5,660 nucleotides of DNA from an uncultured Rhodocyclaceae bacterium (GTDB taxonomy: Bacteria > Pseudomonadota > Gammaproteobacteria > Burkholderiales > Rhodocyclaceae). Below, piece by piece: positions 4,991 to 5,660 of the stretch. A model generated the notes under the pieces. That model was not told where the DNA came from. It did not search any database and saw nothing but the letters and a program-made list of their open reading frames with translations. Location of the stretch: positions 1 through 5,660 of the forward strand of contig CAIYZZ010000409.1 in assembly GCA_903930805.1 (NCBI GenBank), in the 5' to 3' direction. How positions within the stretch are numbered: the first letter of the stretch is position 1; every line of letters starts with the position of its first letter. The position numbers and the translations under genes were made by a program.

Positions 4991-5443
4991 ATGACTGCCA
5001 TGAACATAGACAATCCCCATTCCGGCTCGATCGAAGTTTCACCCGACCGCGTCATCGAGTTTCCTGCCGGTCTGGCTGGTTTCGAGGAATTCCGCAACTT
5101 CAGCCTGTTCCATCCTGAAACGGAGGGCGGGGCGCTGCCGCGCTATTTCATCCTGCAGTCGATCGACGATCCGTCCATTGCCTTCAATATTGCCGATCCC
5201 GAAACCTTCGGCTTCAACTACGAGATTTGCTTGTCAGACGCAGAGATAGCCGCGCTCGAGCTTGCCGATCCGGCGGATGCTGCCGTGGTGGTAATCCTCG
5301 TCAAGGATGCGCTGCCGGGTAGCGATACGCCTGTACGCGCCAACCTGAAAGCGCCGCTGGTGATCAATTTGCGTGCCCGTCGTGGTATCCAGCACGTATT
5401 TTCCAACCTCAACTATCAGGTCACACTCAAGTCGCCCGAGTAA
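4991..5443 (+). CDS. fliW: Flagellar assembly factor FliW
   Basis: A 150-residue cytoplasmic protein covering the whole FliW family. Hallmarks are [14 protein letters not shown] (21-34), [14 protein letters not shown] (52-65), a central acidic stretch, and [15 protein letters not shown] (113-127) followed by RARRGIQ (128-134). In Bacillus and Campylobacter, FliW binds either flagellin or the RNA-binding protein CsrA. Free FliW takes CsrA off flagellin mRNA, and secretion of flagellin releases FliW, so translation follows flagellum assembly. The same role is expected here, but neither flagellin nor csrA lies in the window. It follows the SPOR gene by four bases, with its ribosome binding site inside that gene, which points to co-translation in the operon. 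The length is normal and no residue looks out of place. Confidence 0.93.
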   Translation: MTAMNIDNPHSGSIEVSPDRVIEFPAGLAGFEEFRNFSLFHPETEGGALPRYFILQSIDDPSIAFNIADPETFGFNYEICLSDAEIAALELADPADAAVVVILVKDALPGSDTPVRANLKAPLVINLRARRGIQHVFSNLNYQVTLKSPE

Positions 5444-5456
5444 CGGAGTGTCATCC

Positions 5457-5660
5457 ATGTCGCGCCAGATCATCAGCACCCCCAACGCTCCTGCCGCCAT
5501 TGGCACCTATTCGCAGGCTGTGCAGGTTGGCGACACTATCTACATGTCAGGCCAGATCGGCCTCGATCCCGCTACCATGCAGATGGCCGAGGGCATCGAT
5601 GCCCAGATCGTGCGCGTTTTCGACAACCTCAAGGCGGTCGCCGCAGCGGCCGGTACGACG
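5457..5660 (+). CDS. ridA: RidA-family (YjgF/YER057c/UK114) imine deaminase, partial at the right edge
   Basis: The first 68 residues of a RidA-family protein of normally about 125-130 residues; the rest lies beyond the window. RidA is a small trimeric cytosolic enzyme that hydrolyses reactive enamine/imine intermediates released by PLP-dependent dehydratases, protecting other PLP enzymes. The N-terminal signature is clear: [16 protein letters not shown] (7-22, with the family tyrosine at 18), then [17 protein letters not shown] (27-43) and a helix [13 protein letters not shown] (54-66). The substrate-binding arginine and the glutamate that define active RidA lie in the unseen C-terminal half, so catalytic status cannot be judged. 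CGGAG eight bases before the ATG is its ribosome binding site. It follows fliW by 13 bases and is probably the last part of the operon seen here. It has no obvious functional link to flagella. Confidence 0.9.
   Translation, partial: MSRQIISTPNAPAAIGTYSQAVQVGDTIYMSGQIGLDPATMQMAEGIDAQIVRVFDNLKAVAAAAGTT

Overview
The window looks like chromosomal DNA of a GC-rich Gram-negative bacterium. The best guess is a betaproteobacterium, possibly of the Rhodocyclaceae type. That rests on the protein families and their style (GltI-like binding protein, Atm1-type ABC exporter, YciA-type thioesterase, DUF2802, SPOR, FliW and RidA proteins) and on strong GC bias at third codon positions. It is inference, not a database result. 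I see no RNA gene, CRISPR array, insertion sequence, prophage or attachment site.

Left part, minus strand (1-2444): a glutamate/aspartate-type periplasmic binding protein (gltI-like, its C-terminus cut off by the window edge) lies 31 bases downstream of a full-length Atm1/ABCB7-type half-transporter that keeps the glutathione-site residues of this family. A 68-base intergenic region then separates the exporter from a divergent YciA-type acyl-CoA thioesterase (2513-2890, plus strand). Two back-to-back -10-like boxes sit in or next to this gap. The exporter has no Shine-Dalgarno sequence and may be made from a leaderless mRNA.

Middle (2891-3509): the thioesterase converges, with 6 bases between stop codons, on an unrecognised 84-residue minus-strand protein with a very good ribosome binding site. 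About 358 bases without a secure gene follow. They hold a candidate sigma-70 promoter, a weaker sigma-54-like match, and a 38-codon reading frame whose stop overlaps the start of the next gene (TAATG).

Right part, plus strand (3510-5660): a tight run of four genes, DUF2802 membrane protein, SPOR-domain membrane protein, FliW and RidA (cut by the window edge). The spacings (74-base overlap, then 4 and 13 bases) suggest one operon. FliW is a flagellin- and CsrA-binding assembly factor. The DUF2802 protein has one membrane segment, a coiled coil and a C-terminal helix-turn-helix-like domain, an arrangement that recalls the flagellar protein SwrB. The SPOR protein is built to bind septal peptidoglycan. 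The operon therefore plausibly links the cell envelope or pole with flagellar assembly; that is inference.

The least ordinary observations are the long DUF2802/SPOR overlap, which one extra T would remove; a 22-of-23-base direct repeat shared by the unknown small gene and the DUF2802 gene; and the uncharacterised small gene itself. I found no convincing evidence of a wholly new multi-gene system.
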